Below are positions 7,047 through 15,713 of a stretch of 64,000 nucleotides of DNA, piece after piece; position 1 is the stretch's first letter; each line of letters opens with the position of its first letter. Both the position numbers and the translations under genes were made by a program. Below the pieces are notes generated by a model that was not told the origin of the DNA, searched no databases, and saw only the letters and a program-made list of their open reading frames with translations. Source of the stretch: Vibrio barjaei (GTDB lineage: Bacteria; Pseudomonadota; Gammaproteobacteria; Enterobacterales; Vibrionaceae); assembly GCF_001639065.2 (NCBI RefSeq), contig NZ_LQXO02000053.1, positions 558,001 to 622,000 on the forward strand, read 5' to 3'.

Positions 7047-9497
7047 TTACTTTGATAGTGACCAAAGCAACATTTCCGTCGGCTTCACAGTAGCGACAAT
7101 GCTCTCATCAATGATCTTCGCTGAGTCATTAATCATAGACTGATATTCTCGTGCATCGGCTGAAGACACTTTCTCGCCAGCTTCAGCTTTTGTTACCAGA
7201 GTCAGACCTAACTCAGCAATGTTCTGCGATGCCTTCGCTAACGCTACCGTATCTACCGACGCCACGTTGTTAGCAAACACCATAGCCGCCTCAGAAGAAG
7301 CGTTGAGCAATTGCTCATAATGACGTTTAAGCGACGTTAAAGCAGACTTGTCCCCATTAACGTATTGTGTCACCAAATCACGCATTTCGTACACCGTGTA
7401 GCTCTCTACCGGAAGCGCATCAGCGAAACGATTTAGGCGTTCGTGTTGATTGTATAAATCTCCTGGATTCTCAGTTTGAATCCATTTTTCCCAGTTGCGC
7501 GCATAGTATTGTGCAGGTTCGGTGTACTTCGTCAGCGCCAACAATGGTGTTATATCGCTACCATTTGCCAACCTCTGCATCATGATTCTTGCATCTGCAT
7601 GGTGGCGCATACCCAGAGAAATTTCAGACCAATTATCAATAGCACGCATACGCTTATACATGCTTGCTTCATCAGTCAGCTCTTCATTTGACCAGAATCG
7701 CTCCGCAATTGCATAACTACGAGGCCAAATTCTGTTTTCCATCGTCATCGAGTTGATATTTTCACCCCAAACAGTGATTTCTCCACCCAATATCAGCTCT
7801 TGCTCTTGTTCGTTCAACTCAGCAGGATAGCCACCCGTTGGCTCAGGAATTGACGTTCCCTTTTGTGCTGAAGAGGCAACCAGTTTCCCCGTTGTTGGCC
7901 ACCTTACGTTACCAATAAGCTGATAGCTCCCTTCGGCAAACTGTTCTCTCGCTAGTTTGAGGTTGAACTCTGTGTATGACATGAAGTTATCAAAATGGCC
8001 GCGGAATATCTTGCCCGGTTCATATTCTAAGATCTCAACTTCAGCGCGAGATTTTCCGTTGTAATCAGTAAAGGCACGAACCTTACCGTCTTTTGCTTGA
8101 ATGATAGTGAGTAAGCCTTTACGTGGGCCGCCTTTGGTACGCGGTTTTTCCCACTGGTAGCTAACAAAACGTTCCCCTTCGTGAAGTTTATCGTCAACGG
8201 TGATGCCACTCGGCATCGGATCATTTCGATAGTGATAACTTGTAGGCTGTGGTTGATCTAAGTAATACCCAGTTGATAGCAACCCTTGGTAACCCTCTTG
8301 CGCCGCACGACCAATACTGTCATGACCTCGCCAGCTCTGAATCACGATCGATTTAGGAAGATCTTTATGCCAGATTTCGTCCCAGCCGCTCATCTTCTTA
8401 CCACGCTCCTCGAGCATTTTTTCCACTTTCGCGTTGAGGTAAGACTGAAGACCTCGTTCACCATCAAGCTCTTTATCTTTGATAAATGTTTGAATTTCTG
8501 GATTTTCTTGCCATTGAATGTAGTTAGGCTCATCACCACCGATATGGAAGTATTCATCCGGGAACAGCTCAACGACTTCGTCGAATACACTTTCTAACAT
8601 GACGTATAGTTCAGGGTTCGTCGGGTCCATCAGAGGCTCAAATACCCCCCATTCTCTCTGTTGCGGATAACTTTGTTCCCCTAACCCTGACATCAATTCT
8701 GGATAAGCATGTGCAACGGCTGATGCATGACCTGGTAACGAAATTTCAGGAACCACACGAATACCTAATTTACGTGCGTACTCCACAACATAACGAATTT
8801 GATCTTTGGTGTAATAGTCACCGTCCGTGGTTTTTTCCCACAGTTTGGTGTAGTTATCTAATTGAATTCGGATTCCTTGGTCATCCCAAATATGCCAATG
8901 GAACACGTTCATTTTCGCCGAGGCCATCGCATCAAGTTGGCGCAAAATCACTTCCATCTCAATGAAGTGACGAGATGTATCATAAGAAACACCACGCCAT
9001 CTAAAGCGCGGTTGATCGACAATACTGATTGCCGGAACTGAGTAACCATTAGCATCAGTCTGGACCAACTGGAGAATGGTTTCAATGCCACGAATTGCAC
9101 CATATGGGCGACTCGACTCTAAAACGATTTTGCCATCATTAATCGTTACCTTATATGATTCATCGGCATCAATATCTTGCACCTCACTCTTCGCTGGGGA
9201 CTGAATATCGATAATAAGCGTCGCTTCATCCTCTGATTCAGCTTGCCAGTTAAGCGTTGGTAGACCTGTCTGACGTTCTAAGCGTTCCACAAAGCGTTTA
9301 GCCGTATATTCGACTCGATCAGAATTAAATCCCTTAATATAAATACTAAAATCTTTGTCTAACGTTACGCTTCCTTGACCTAATTCCACCGATTGTGGAT
9401 AAGGCATTAAATTTAGATCAGTATTTGGTGCCATAGCCCATGCCGCCGTTGTTGTTAGTGAACCGGCTACCAATAAAGATAAGATACTTTTTTTCAT
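7047..9497 (-). CDS. Secreted GH20 beta-N-acetylhexosaminidase
   Basis: 816 residues from the ATG at 9497, which has an AAGGAA ribosome site and starts a clean signal peptide (MKKSILSLLVAGSLTTTAAWA); the ATG seven codons upstream lacks both. A GH20b-like domain (about 25-160) precedes a GH20 TIM barrel. The catalytic pair is D322-E323 in FHIGGDEPN; substrate-assisted cleavage of terminal GlcNAc from chito-oligosaccharides is the family reaction. Unusually, about 130 residues (422-555) sit between the GYYLD strand and the GGEITVWGE motif, far longer than normal. The C-terminal 200 residues are helical. Ten bp separate it from the porin gene upstream, so the two form an operon in which the porin admits oligosaccharides and GH20 trims them in the periplasm. 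Confidence 0.92.
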   Translation of the reverse strand: MKKSILSLLVAGSLTTTAAWAMAPNTDLNLMPYPQSVELGQGSVTLDKDFSIYIKGFNSDRVEYTAKRFVERLERQTGLPTLNWQAESEDEATLIIDIQSPAKSEVQDIDADESYKVTINDGKIVLESSRPYGAIRGIETILQLVQTDANGYSVPAISIVDQPRFRWRGVSYDTSRHFIEMEVILRQLDAMASAKMNVFHWHIWDDQGIRIQLDNYTKLWEKTTDGDYYTKDQIRYVVEYARKLGIRVVPEISLPGHASAVAHAYPELMSGLGEQSYPQQREWGVFEPLMDPTNPELYVMLESVFDEVVELFPDEYFHIGGDEPNYIQWQENPEIQTFIKDKELDGERGLQSYLNAKVEKMLEERGKKMSGWDEIWHKDLPKSIVIQSWRGHDSIGRAAQEGYQGLLSTGYYLDQPQPTSYHYRNDPMPSGITVDDKLHEGERFVSYQWEKPRTKGGPRKGLLTIIQAKDGKVRAFTDYNGKSRAEVEILEYEPGKIFRGHFDNFMSYTEFNLKLAREQFAEGSYQLIGNVRWPTTGKLVASSAQKGTSIPEPTGGYPAELNEQEQELILGGEITVWGENINSMTMENRIWPRSYAIAERFWSNEELTDEASMYKRMRAIDNWSEISLGMRHHADARIMMQRLANGSDITPLLALTKYTEPAQYYARNWEKWIQTENPGDLYNQHERLNRFADALPVESYTVYEMRDLVTQYVNGDKSALTSLKRHYEQLLNASSEAAMVFANNVASVDTVALAKASQNIAELGLTLVTKAEAGEKVSSADAREYQSMINDSAKIIDESIVATVKPTEMLLWSLSK

Positions 9498-9507
9498 TAT
9501 TATTTCC

Positions 9508-10227
9508 TTAGAATACAAAGTTCAGACCAATACGATAGCGCCACTCAGTTTCGCCTTTATTTGGTCCGGGGATATAAATGTTTTTGTCTGCATCAACAAT
9601 TTCTGCGTATGGCCTCATAAAATCTGAGTACTTGTAGAGAAATTTAACGGTATGCTCACGCGCGGTTTGCTGACCGTTAGCCAACTCTCCTGGATGATTA
9701 GTAATCTGGTCAAAATACGTATAGGCATACGACAGCATAAAGCGGTCTGAATTGTAGCCTGTCCAAACGTCATATCGGTTACGTCGGATGGTTTCCATAT
9801 CGCCTTCGACATTCGGTGCTTCAGAGCTTGAGAAATCGTAACGGTAACGTCCGTGAATAAAGAAGCCGCTATCAAAGTTATAATTAAGCTTTAAGTAAGG
9901 CATATAGAATGTGTTGGAACTGAGAAAATTAAGCGTTAAACCTGGATTAACGACAAAATTATCGTTCACTGAATAGGTGTAATAGTTCGTTACTTCAGTA
10001 TTAGAAAGTCGTAAATTGCTGCCAAAACTATCACCATAAGTACCGTGATTGACATTAGTCAGCATTTCAATGCCGTATCCATTGTTAAAGTGATGTCCAA
10101 GAATAATTCTGCTGCGATGTCTATCTGAGGGATCTCTATATTCATGACGCAAATCGAGATAAGTAGTTGCTGAATAAACCGAGGATGAAACCAGCGTTAA
10201 TAAACTTATTGATATGATTTTTTTCAT
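9508..10227 (-). CDS. KdgM-family oligosaccharide porin
   Basis: 239 residues. Signal peptide MKKIISISLLTLVSSSVYSA is followed by YLDLRHEYRD, the hallmark start of KdgM/NanC porins. Alternating amphipathic strands end in a terminal phenylalanine (RIGLNFVF), the barrel-assembly signal. Family members are small 12-stranded outer-membrane channels rich in arginine for acidic oligosaccharides such as oligogalacturonate. Here the neighbours suggest chito-oligosaccharides carrying an aldonic-acid end; this is inference. It is co-transcribed with the GH20 gene. Confidence 0.88.
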   Translation of the reverse strand: MKKIISISLLTLVSSSVYSATTYLDLRHEYRDPSDRHRSRIILGHHFNNGYGIEMLTNVNHGTYGDSFGSNLRLSNTEVTNYYTYSVNDNFVVNPGLTLNFLSSNTFYMPYLKLNYNFDSGFFIHGRYRYDFSSSEAPNVEGDMETIRRNRYDVWTGYNSDRFMLSYAYTYFDQITNHPGELANGQQTAREHTVKFLYKYSDFMRPYAEIVDADKNIYIPGPNKGETEWRYRIGLNFVF

Positions 10228-10300
10228 TAATAATTATCTATTTTAGGGTTGTCAAAGGGCTACCCAAGTAAATGGGCATAAAAACAAAAATAACTGGACT

Positions 10301-10328
10301 AAAAAGCGGCCAGCTTAATTACTGGCCG
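10301..10328 (-). terminator. Terminator downstream of eda
   Basis: Stem CGGCCAG / CTGGCCG (10307-10313 with 10322-10328), then CTTTTT on the minus strand. It probably ends the kdgK-eda transcript and separates it from porin-GH20. Confidence 0.8.
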
Positions 10329-10347
10329 AATAACAACATAAAACTAG

Positions 10348-10971
10348 TTATCGTGTCGTGGCTACCGCTGCTCGCACAAGCTCACCAATGTGGTCCCACT
10401 GCTCGTTTTCGATCAACGATGTTGCGACCATCCACGTACCACCACAGCAATGAACTCTGTCGATAGATAGGTAGTCATTGACATTCACTTTGCTGATGCC
10501 TCCCGTTGGCATAAATGCAACATCACCGTAAGGCGCAAGTAGCGACTTAACCATGTTTACACCACCTGATGCTTCTGCAGGAAAAAACTTGAGGAAAGAC
10601 AATCCTAACTCTAATGCTTGCTCAACTTGGCTTGGGTTATTCACGCCAGGGACAATGGCAATGTTGTTTTCTTGACAGTATTTAACCGTGTTGGGATTAA
10701 GGCCAGGAGCAACTATAAACTCAGCCCCTGCTTCAATAGCAAGATCTACCTGTTGTGAGTTCAAAACGGTACCCGCACCAATACACAATTCAGGATAAGC
10801 GTCTCTCATGGCCTTAATAGATGGCGCAGCCGCCTCGGTTCTGAATGTGACTTCAGCGACTGGAAGACCATTCTCGACTAAGGCCTTCGCTAAAGGAATC
10901 GCATGGTCCACATTGTTAATTTGAATAACAGGAATAACTTTGAATTGCTTTAATTTATTAATTAACGACAT
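10348..10971 (-). CDS. eda: KDPG / 4-hydroxy-2-oxoglutarate aldolase
   Basis: 207 residues from the ATG at 10971, which has GAAGAG six bases upstream; the longer reading frame adds a non-homologous tail overlapping kdgK. It is a class I TIM-barrel aldolase that splits 2-keto-3-deoxy-6-phosphogluconate into pyruvate and glyceraldehyde-3-phosphate. The Schiff-base lysine is in LKFFPAEASGG, the catalytic glutamate in AEVTFRTEAA, and the phosphate loop is MPTGGIS. Ten bp downstream of kdgK, it forms the last two steps of ketodeoxygluconate breakdown. Confidence 0.95.
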   Translation of the reverse strand: MSLINKLKQFKVIPVIQINNVDHAIPLAKALVENGLPVAEVTFRTEAAAPSIKAMRDAYPELCIGAGTVLNSQQVDLAIEAGAEFIVAPGLNPNTVKYCQENNIAIVPGVNNPSQVEQALELGLSFLKFFPAEASGGVNMVKSLLAPYGDVAFMPTGGISKVNVNDYLSIDRVHCCGGTWMVATSLIENEQWDHIGELVRAAVATTR

Positions 10972-10981
10972 GTTGATCTCT

Positions 10982-11902
10982 TCACAGTAAATGATCCATA
11001 GCACCGAGTGGAACGATGGCGCCAGGGTGTTGAATAACGATAGCAGCAACAGAATGAGCAAACTCTGCAGATAACTCGCACGAGTGACCACTCAATCTGG
11101 CAGACAAATACCCCGCAGCAAAGGAGTCACCGGCAGCGCAGGTATCAATCACATTCGCAACTTTCGATGCTGCGACAAAGTGGGTATTAATCTGATTATT
11201 TTCTCGTATTATCACCTTACATGGCTCACAACCGCGTTTAATCACCACTTCTGGAATTTCAAATCGCTCACAACGTGACTCAATAGACTCTTCAATCCCC
11301 CATATTTCTCTATCATCATCTTCTGTGAGTAACGCGATATCCACATAAGGCAACAGCTTTTCATACCACTTTTGAGCGTCGGCTCTTTTCCAAAGCTGAG
11401 GACGGAAGTTATTATCAAATATGACTTTTTTGCCACTATCATGATGGTGTTTAGCCATAGTCAGCATTCGTTCCTTGGCACTATTGTTTAATATGGCTAA
11501 GCTGATTCCGCTGAGATAAAGCGCATCATGTTGGTTAGCGGCTAAAGCGACTTCTAGTTTACTTACCACATTGTCGAAGTAGTATGTTGCTGCACTGTCA
11601 TTGCGCCAGTAAAGAAAGGTTCGTTCTCCATTTGCATCAGTTTCGACTAAATACAAACCAGGCTGCTTACCAGACACGGTTTCGATCAAACTCGTGTCGA
11701 TATATTCATCGTTCCAAGCCTGTTTCATCTCAACTGACAGTTTGTCTTCACCCAGTCCCGTCGCGTAGGAAACGCTAATATCTCTATTGCGTCCAAGCCT
11801 TGCTAAATAAAGCGCAGTATTGAGAGTATCACCGCCGAATGTTCTTCTGAGTGGCTCCCCACTCAGTTCCACCATACATTCACCGAAGAAAGCTACTTTC
11901 AT
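10982..11902 (-). CDS. kdgK: 2-keto-3-deoxygluconate kinase
   Basis: 306 residues, PfkB/ribokinase family. The N-terminal sugar-binding GGDTLNTALYLARLG and the C-terminal catalytic/anion-hole motif DTCAAGDSFAAGYL are intact, and the AAGD form is the one seen in KdgK. It phosphorylates 2-keto-3-deoxygluconate with ATP to KDPG for the adjacent aldolase. In this cluster KDG would come from deamination of glucosaminate (15714-17003) rather than from pectin, since no pectinase genes are nearby. Confidence 0.93.
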   Translation of the reverse strand: MKVAFFGECMVELSGEPLRRTFGGDTLNTALYLARLGRNRDISVSYATGLGEDKLSVEMKQAWNDEYIDTSLIETVSGKQPGLYLVETDANGERTFLYWRNDSAATYYFDNVVSKLEVALAANQHDALYLSGISLAILNNSAKERMLTMAKHHHDSGKKVIFDNNFRPQLWKRADAQKWYEKLLPYVDIALLTEDDDREIWGIEESIESRCERFEIPEVVIKRGCEPCKVIIRENNQINTHFVAASKVANVIDTCAAGDSFAAGYLSARLSGHSCELSAEFAHSVAAIVIQHPGAIVPLGAMDHLL

Positions 11903-11935
11903 CAGGGCCTCTTAAAATAATAGGATTAGAAGAAG

Positions 11936-11957
11936 GAGTGCCGCGAGCACCCCTTGA
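11936..11957 (-). terminator. Possible terminator downstream of the symporter
   Basis: Hairpin GGGGTGC / GCACTCC (minus strand) followed by TTCTTCT. The stem is short with one G-T pair, so it may only attenuate read-through into kdgK. Confidence 0.45.
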
Positions 11958-11968
11958 TAAGACCGAAA

Positions 11969-13465
11969 TTACTCAGTCACTGGTGTTGGTTTTGCAGAAG
12001 TTTCTTGAGGAGCTGAGCCCAACTCCATTTGAGCGCGTTCAGCATCAAGAATCGCTTGAGCTTGCTCAGGGGAGACCTTATTTTCAGGTGTCATTAGACT
12101 AACCACAACACCAGCAATTGTTGCTACTGTCACTGATGGGATAACCGGATTGCCCCAGAAAGCAGTTAGGTCTGCGCTGAACATTACTGTGAATGATGCT
12201 GCCGATGCACCAATAAGTGTCGCAATCGCCCCCTGCCAAGTGTAACGTTTCCAAAAACGACCCAACATACCGCATACAAACATGCCAGACATGACAGTCG
12301 AGATCATCTTAGTGATATAGCCAATGATGTCATTCGAAGTTAGCGCGAATAACAGTGCAAAGCCGATAACAACAACCAATGCTAGACGAGAGTAGTTCAG
12401 CATTGACTCTTTATTTGGCACTCGGCCGGTGAACATTACATATACATCACGAAGAAGGATTGAAACGCCCGCTATAGCGTCTGAACTTGCGCTTGACATT
12501 GTTGCCGACAAGCCCGCGATCAGAACGATCATACCGACCCCTACCGGTAGTACAGTCGCTGCTATATAAGGGAATGCGAAATTGGCATTGTCCAGGCCTG
12601 GTTCAATCGCATGAGCAGCCATACCGATAATTGCCGGGATAATTGAGAAGAACAGATACAAAACACCAGACAATACAAATGAACGGCGAATAGTTGAAAC
12701 ATTCTTACCCGAGTAGATTCTTTGACGGAAAGATGGCGTCGCTAACACACCAACACCAATGACCACGGCTAGAGAGACTGCAGGAATAAGTCCAAGTTTT
12801 TCTATCGCAAGGAAGCTTGTTGCCGCTGGGTCCATCGCTTCGTAAAGATTGTCCATACCACCGATGTGTTGAACAGATAGAACCGCCATCAAAATGAAGC
12901 CAACAAATAGGATAATTGCTTGGATAGTGTCAGTCCAAACTACCGCTGTGTAGCCGCCGATGACAACATAAATTGTGAACGCCGCTGCGATGATGACTTT
13001 TGCTACGTTGAGGTCAATATCTGCAATCCACGCCAAATACATACCGCCACCAAGAATATGAGCACCAAGCCAACCAATAGAAGCAATAAAGATAAGCACG
13101 CCTACGACATTTTTGACGACACGGTTGGCACCGACGTAATACGCAAGCTCTTCACTCATCGTCATGAAATTAAGCTTACGAACTGGTGCAAACCAAAGGG
13201 CTAATAGTAGGATACCTAACGCACCGCCAATACCATAAAGCGCTCCAGCCCAACCATTCGCGTAACCAAAGCCGACCGCTCCCATACTTGATCCAGTACC
13301 AACCATGGTTGCGACTGTCGTCCCTAGTACTAGGAACAGGGGTAAACCACGTCCACCTAACAAAAAGTCTTCACCAGACTTTTGATTTCGTGACACGAAC
13401 CATCCTAGCCAAATTAGAAAACACACATATATTCCGAAGCCGGATAAAAATAGTGTACTGTTCAT
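11969..13465 (-). CDS. Sodium:solute symporter (SSS family)
   Basis: 498 residues with about 13 hydrophobic helices, inner membrane. Family hallmarks are the early GWFVSRNQKSGEDFLLGGRGLP segment, TTVATMVGTGSSMG in TM2 and GLSATMSSASSDAIAG in the core, consistent with Na+-coupled uptake on the LeuT fold. The substrate is not readable. Position between the KDG genes and the D-aminoacylase/RidA pair argues for N-acetylglucosaminate or a related amino-sugar acid; this is inference. The tail after the last helix is cytosolic, rich in Glu, Ala and Pro. Confidence 0.88.
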   Translation of the reverse strand: MNSTLFLSGFGIYVCFLIWLGWFVSRNQKSGEDFLLGGRGLPLFLVLGTTVATMVGTGSSMGAVGFGYANGWAGALYGIGGALGILLLALWFAPVRKLNFMTMSEELAYYVGANRVVKNVVGVLIFIASIGWLGAHILGGGMYLAWIADIDLNVAKVIIAAAFTIYVVIGGYTAVVWTDTIQAIILFVGFILMAVLSVQHIGGMDNLYEAMDPAATSFLAIEKLGLIPAVSLAVVIGVGVLATPSFRQRIYSGKNVSTIRRSFVLSGVLYLFFSIIPAIIGMAAHAIEPGLDNANFAFPYIAATVLPVGVGMIVLIAGLSATMSSASSDAIAGVSILLRDVYVMFTGRVPNKESMLNYSRLALVVVIGFALLFALTSNDIIGYITKMISTVMSGMFVCGMLGRFWKRYTWQGAIATLIGASAASFTVMFSADLTAFWGNPVIPSVTVATIAGVVVSLMTPENKVSPEQAQAILDAERAQMELGSAPQETSAKPTPVTE

Positions 13466-13592
13466 TGAACACCTCCAGAGATATAAGTGACCAATTTAAG
13501 CCACTTACCGTTTTACGTTATTTTAAACTCAGAAGTAAGATGCACTTCTGAATTAAGTCCATTTAGATTGTAAATATTTATATTTTTGTGAA

Positions 13593-13612
13593 GGGCATTC
13601 ACTAGAATGCCC
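13593..13612 (-). terminator. Hairpin downstream of the RidA gene
   Basis: Perfect stem GGGCATTC / GAATGCCC with a 4-nt loop, then TTCACAAAAAT on the minus strand. It sits between the RidA gene and the symporter, which may therefore have its own promoter. The T tract is poor. Confidence 0.45.
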
Positions 13613-13649
13613 CTAATATTAATTTAAGTAATATATAATAAGTATTTAA

Positions 13650-14042
13650 TTAGCGACGGTCTTCGCGGTAGCACGTTACATCAACTTCAACTTTTACGTC
13701 GACAACAAGATCACATACCATACAAATGCGAGCAGGTGGGTTTGCACCGAAAAACTCTTTAAACACTTTATTAAATGACTGGAAGTAGCGTGAATCTGTC
13801 AGAACGACTTTGACATGTACTACATCTTCAAGGCCATACCCTGCTTCTTCCATAATGTCTACGCAGTTCTGGATTGCTAGACGAGATTGATCAACAATCC
13901 CTCCTTCAACGACTTCGCCGTCAGTCATTGGCGTTTGACCTGAAACGTAAAGAAAGCCTCCCGCTTCAGTTGCGCGAGCGAACGGTAAATGTTGACCACC
14001 TGTACCTACACCACCTTCTACACCATAGCGCTTAATCGTCAT
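13650..14042 (-). CDS. RidA/YjgF-family enamine-imine deaminase
   Basis: 130 residues, RidA family. It begins MTIKRYGVEGGVGTGGQHLPFARATEAGGFLYVSGQTP and contains the conserved RICMVCDLVVDVKVEVDV end with the arginine that binds the substrate carboxylate. RidA proteins speed hydrolysis of reactive enamine/imine intermediates released by PLP dehydratases. A PLP dehydratase-like enzyme lies just across the divergent promoter, so this copy is likely a dedicated partner. It lies 70 bp downstream of the D-aminoacylase gene, same operon. Confidence 0.88.
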   Translation of the reverse strand: MTIKRYGVEGGVGTGGQHLPFARATEAGGFLYVSGQTPMTDGEVVEGGIVDQSRLAIQNCVDIMEEAGYGLEDVVHVKVVLTDSRYFQSFNKVFKEFFGANPPARICMVCDLVVDVKVEVDVTCYREDRR

Positions 14043-14112
14043 TTCAATTCTCCAATTATCTATTCTTTAACTAATTTTATATTTCCAAGAGCAATTATTG
14101 CTCATTTAAATA

Positions 14113-15552
14113 TTACTTCTCTTGGCGATAAATAAATCGACCAAATCTATTTACAGCAACAGTTTTATTTGAGTAGCTAATGTTTCCATTAACCAAAACA
14201 CACTCAATTCCATCAGCAACTGAAATAGGGTTTTCAAATGTAGCGGTATCTTTTATTTTCTGTTTGTCGAATATCACGATATCAGCGAACGCACCTTCGC
14301 GAATGACACCTCGATTCGATAGGTTGTATCGTGTCGCAGACATACCCGTCATCTTGTGTACCGCTTCTTCCAAAGGAAATAGTTCGCGATCTTGACAGTA
14401 ATGGCTCAACACTTTGGGGAATGTCCCCCAAAGACGTGGATGAGGATGAGGATCATTGGGTAAACCATCTGAGCCCACCATCGTCAAACGATATTTCAAG
14501 ACTCTTTCAACGTCTGCTTCATCCATACAGTGATAAACAGCGCCAGCAGGTTGCAAGGCTTTTGCCGCTTCAACAAGAGGCAATTCCATCTGCTTTGCGA
14601 TGTCAGCGAGCATTTGTCCTGCGCATTCTGGTTTTGATTCAGACCACGTAATGAAAATATCAAAATCTTCAGTTACTTGTTTTAAATCTAACGTTGACGA
14701 GCTTGCAGAATATGGGTAACAGTCGCAAGAGACATCTTGATGAGCTGATGTCTTCTCCATCAAATCAAGAACTTCAACCGTACGACCCCAATTACCAGCA
14801 CCTGCACATTTTAGATGTGAGATAACAACGGGCACTTTCGCGTGCTTTCCAGTCTCAAACGCCTCTTCCATCGCATGCAAGATTTCTTCAAACTCAGTAC
14901 GCATGTGCGTGGTATAGATACCATCATGCTCAGCAAGAACCTCAGCTAAACGCATGACTTCACTGGTTGTTGCCTGTTTGGCACTGGCATAGGCCAAGCC
15001 GGAACTTAAACCTAACGCACCTTGTTGCATCGCTAAATCAAGCGTTGACCTCATCGAAGCTAACTCTTGCTCGCTGGCTTCTCTGAAAAGGTCATTCATC
15101 ACGTTATTGCGTAACGTAGTGTGGCCGACTAGAGCCGCGACATTCACAGCTGGTTCTGCTGAAGACACCGCGTCGGCGTATTGAGCAAACGTCGGATACT
15201 TAAAATCTTCCTGTTTGCCTAACAAGTTCATTGGATCCGGCGGCGCGCACTCCAATACAGCAGGCGATGCACTGATACCACAATTACCGACGATCACCGT
15301 GGTAACACCCTGACTGATTTTTGGTAAGCAATCAGGATAGCGAATAACATTAGTATCGTCATGAGTATGTACATCAATAAAGCCAGGACTGACGATCAAA
15401 CCTTCAGCGTCAATAACAGATGTCGCTTTTCCGTTTGTTAATTCACCAATTTTGACTATTCGATCTTTTACTAACCCCACATCCGCTTTGTACGCTGGAG
15501 TATTGGTACCATCGACGATTTCTGCATTTCTAATAATTATGTCGAACAACAT
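14113..15552 (-). CDS. N-acyl-D-amino-acid deacylase (D-aminoacylase family)
   Basis: 479 residues from the ATG at 15552, preceded by GAGAGAGAAGG; the longer frame adds 21 unlikely residues. Amidohydrolase-superfamily D-aminoacylase: metal site HTHDD in GFIDVHTHDD, bridging cysteine in VGNCGIS, histidines in YTTHMR and VISHLKCAG, catalytic Asp in MVGSDGLPNDPHPHPRLWG. It hydrolyses N-acyl-D-amino acids in the cytoplasm. N-acetyl-D-glucosaminic acid is formally an N-acetyl-D-amino acid, and the KDG genes downstream make it the favoured substrate over peptidoglycan-type D-amino acids. It is the first gene of the minus-strand cluster. Confidence 0.9.
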   Translation of the reverse strand: MLFDIIIRNAEIVDGTNTPAYKADVGLVKDRIVKIGELTNGKATSVIDAEGLIVSPGFIDVHTHDDTNVIRYPDCLPKISQGVTTVIVGNCGISASPAVLECAPPDPMNLLGKQEDFKYPTFAQYADAVSSAEPAVNVAALVGHTTLRNNVMNDLFREASEQELASMRSTLDLAMQQGALGLSSGLAYASAKQATTSEVMRLAEVLAEHDGIYTTHMRTEFEEILHAMEEAFETGKHAKVPVVISHLKCAGAGNWGRTVEVLDLMEKTSAHQDVSCDCYPYSASSSTLDLKQVTEDFDIFITWSESKPECAGQMLADIAKQMELPLVEAAKALQPAGAVYHCMDEADVERVLKYRLTMVGSDGLPNDPHPHPRLWGTFPKVLSHYCQDRELFPLEEAVHKMTGMSATRYNLSNRGVIREGAFADIVIFDKQKIKDTATFENPISVADGIECVLVNGNISYSNKTVAVNRFGRFIYRQEK

Positions 15553-15645
15553 GACCTTCTCTCTCAGTTCGTGCATTTCACACAGACAATCATAGATATT
15601 TACCCACACAAACACAGTGACTAATTACACAATTCCAACCATAAA

Positions 15646-15690
15646 GTTTGATAGTTTCCAACATTAGTATTATCATTGTTACCATCAAAC
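15646..15690. promoter_or_regulatory. Candidate RpiR operator: inverted GTTTGAT repeats
   Basis: GTTTGATAGTTTC (15646-15658) and, inverted, GTTACCATCAAAC (15678-15690) agree at 10 of 13 positions across the axis. They sit in the 160-bp spacer between the divergent D-aminoacylase and dehydratase genes, where a shared regulator would bind. The RpiR gene downstream is the obvious candidate. Seen as sequence; the function is inferred. Confidence 0.5.
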
Positions 15691-15713
15691 ATTAAATATC
15701 AATAACTTAGGCT

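Noticed and set aside
13186..13551. 121-codon frame antisense to the symporter start
   Set aside because: Composition is typical of an antisense shadow and there is no conserved motif or start signal.
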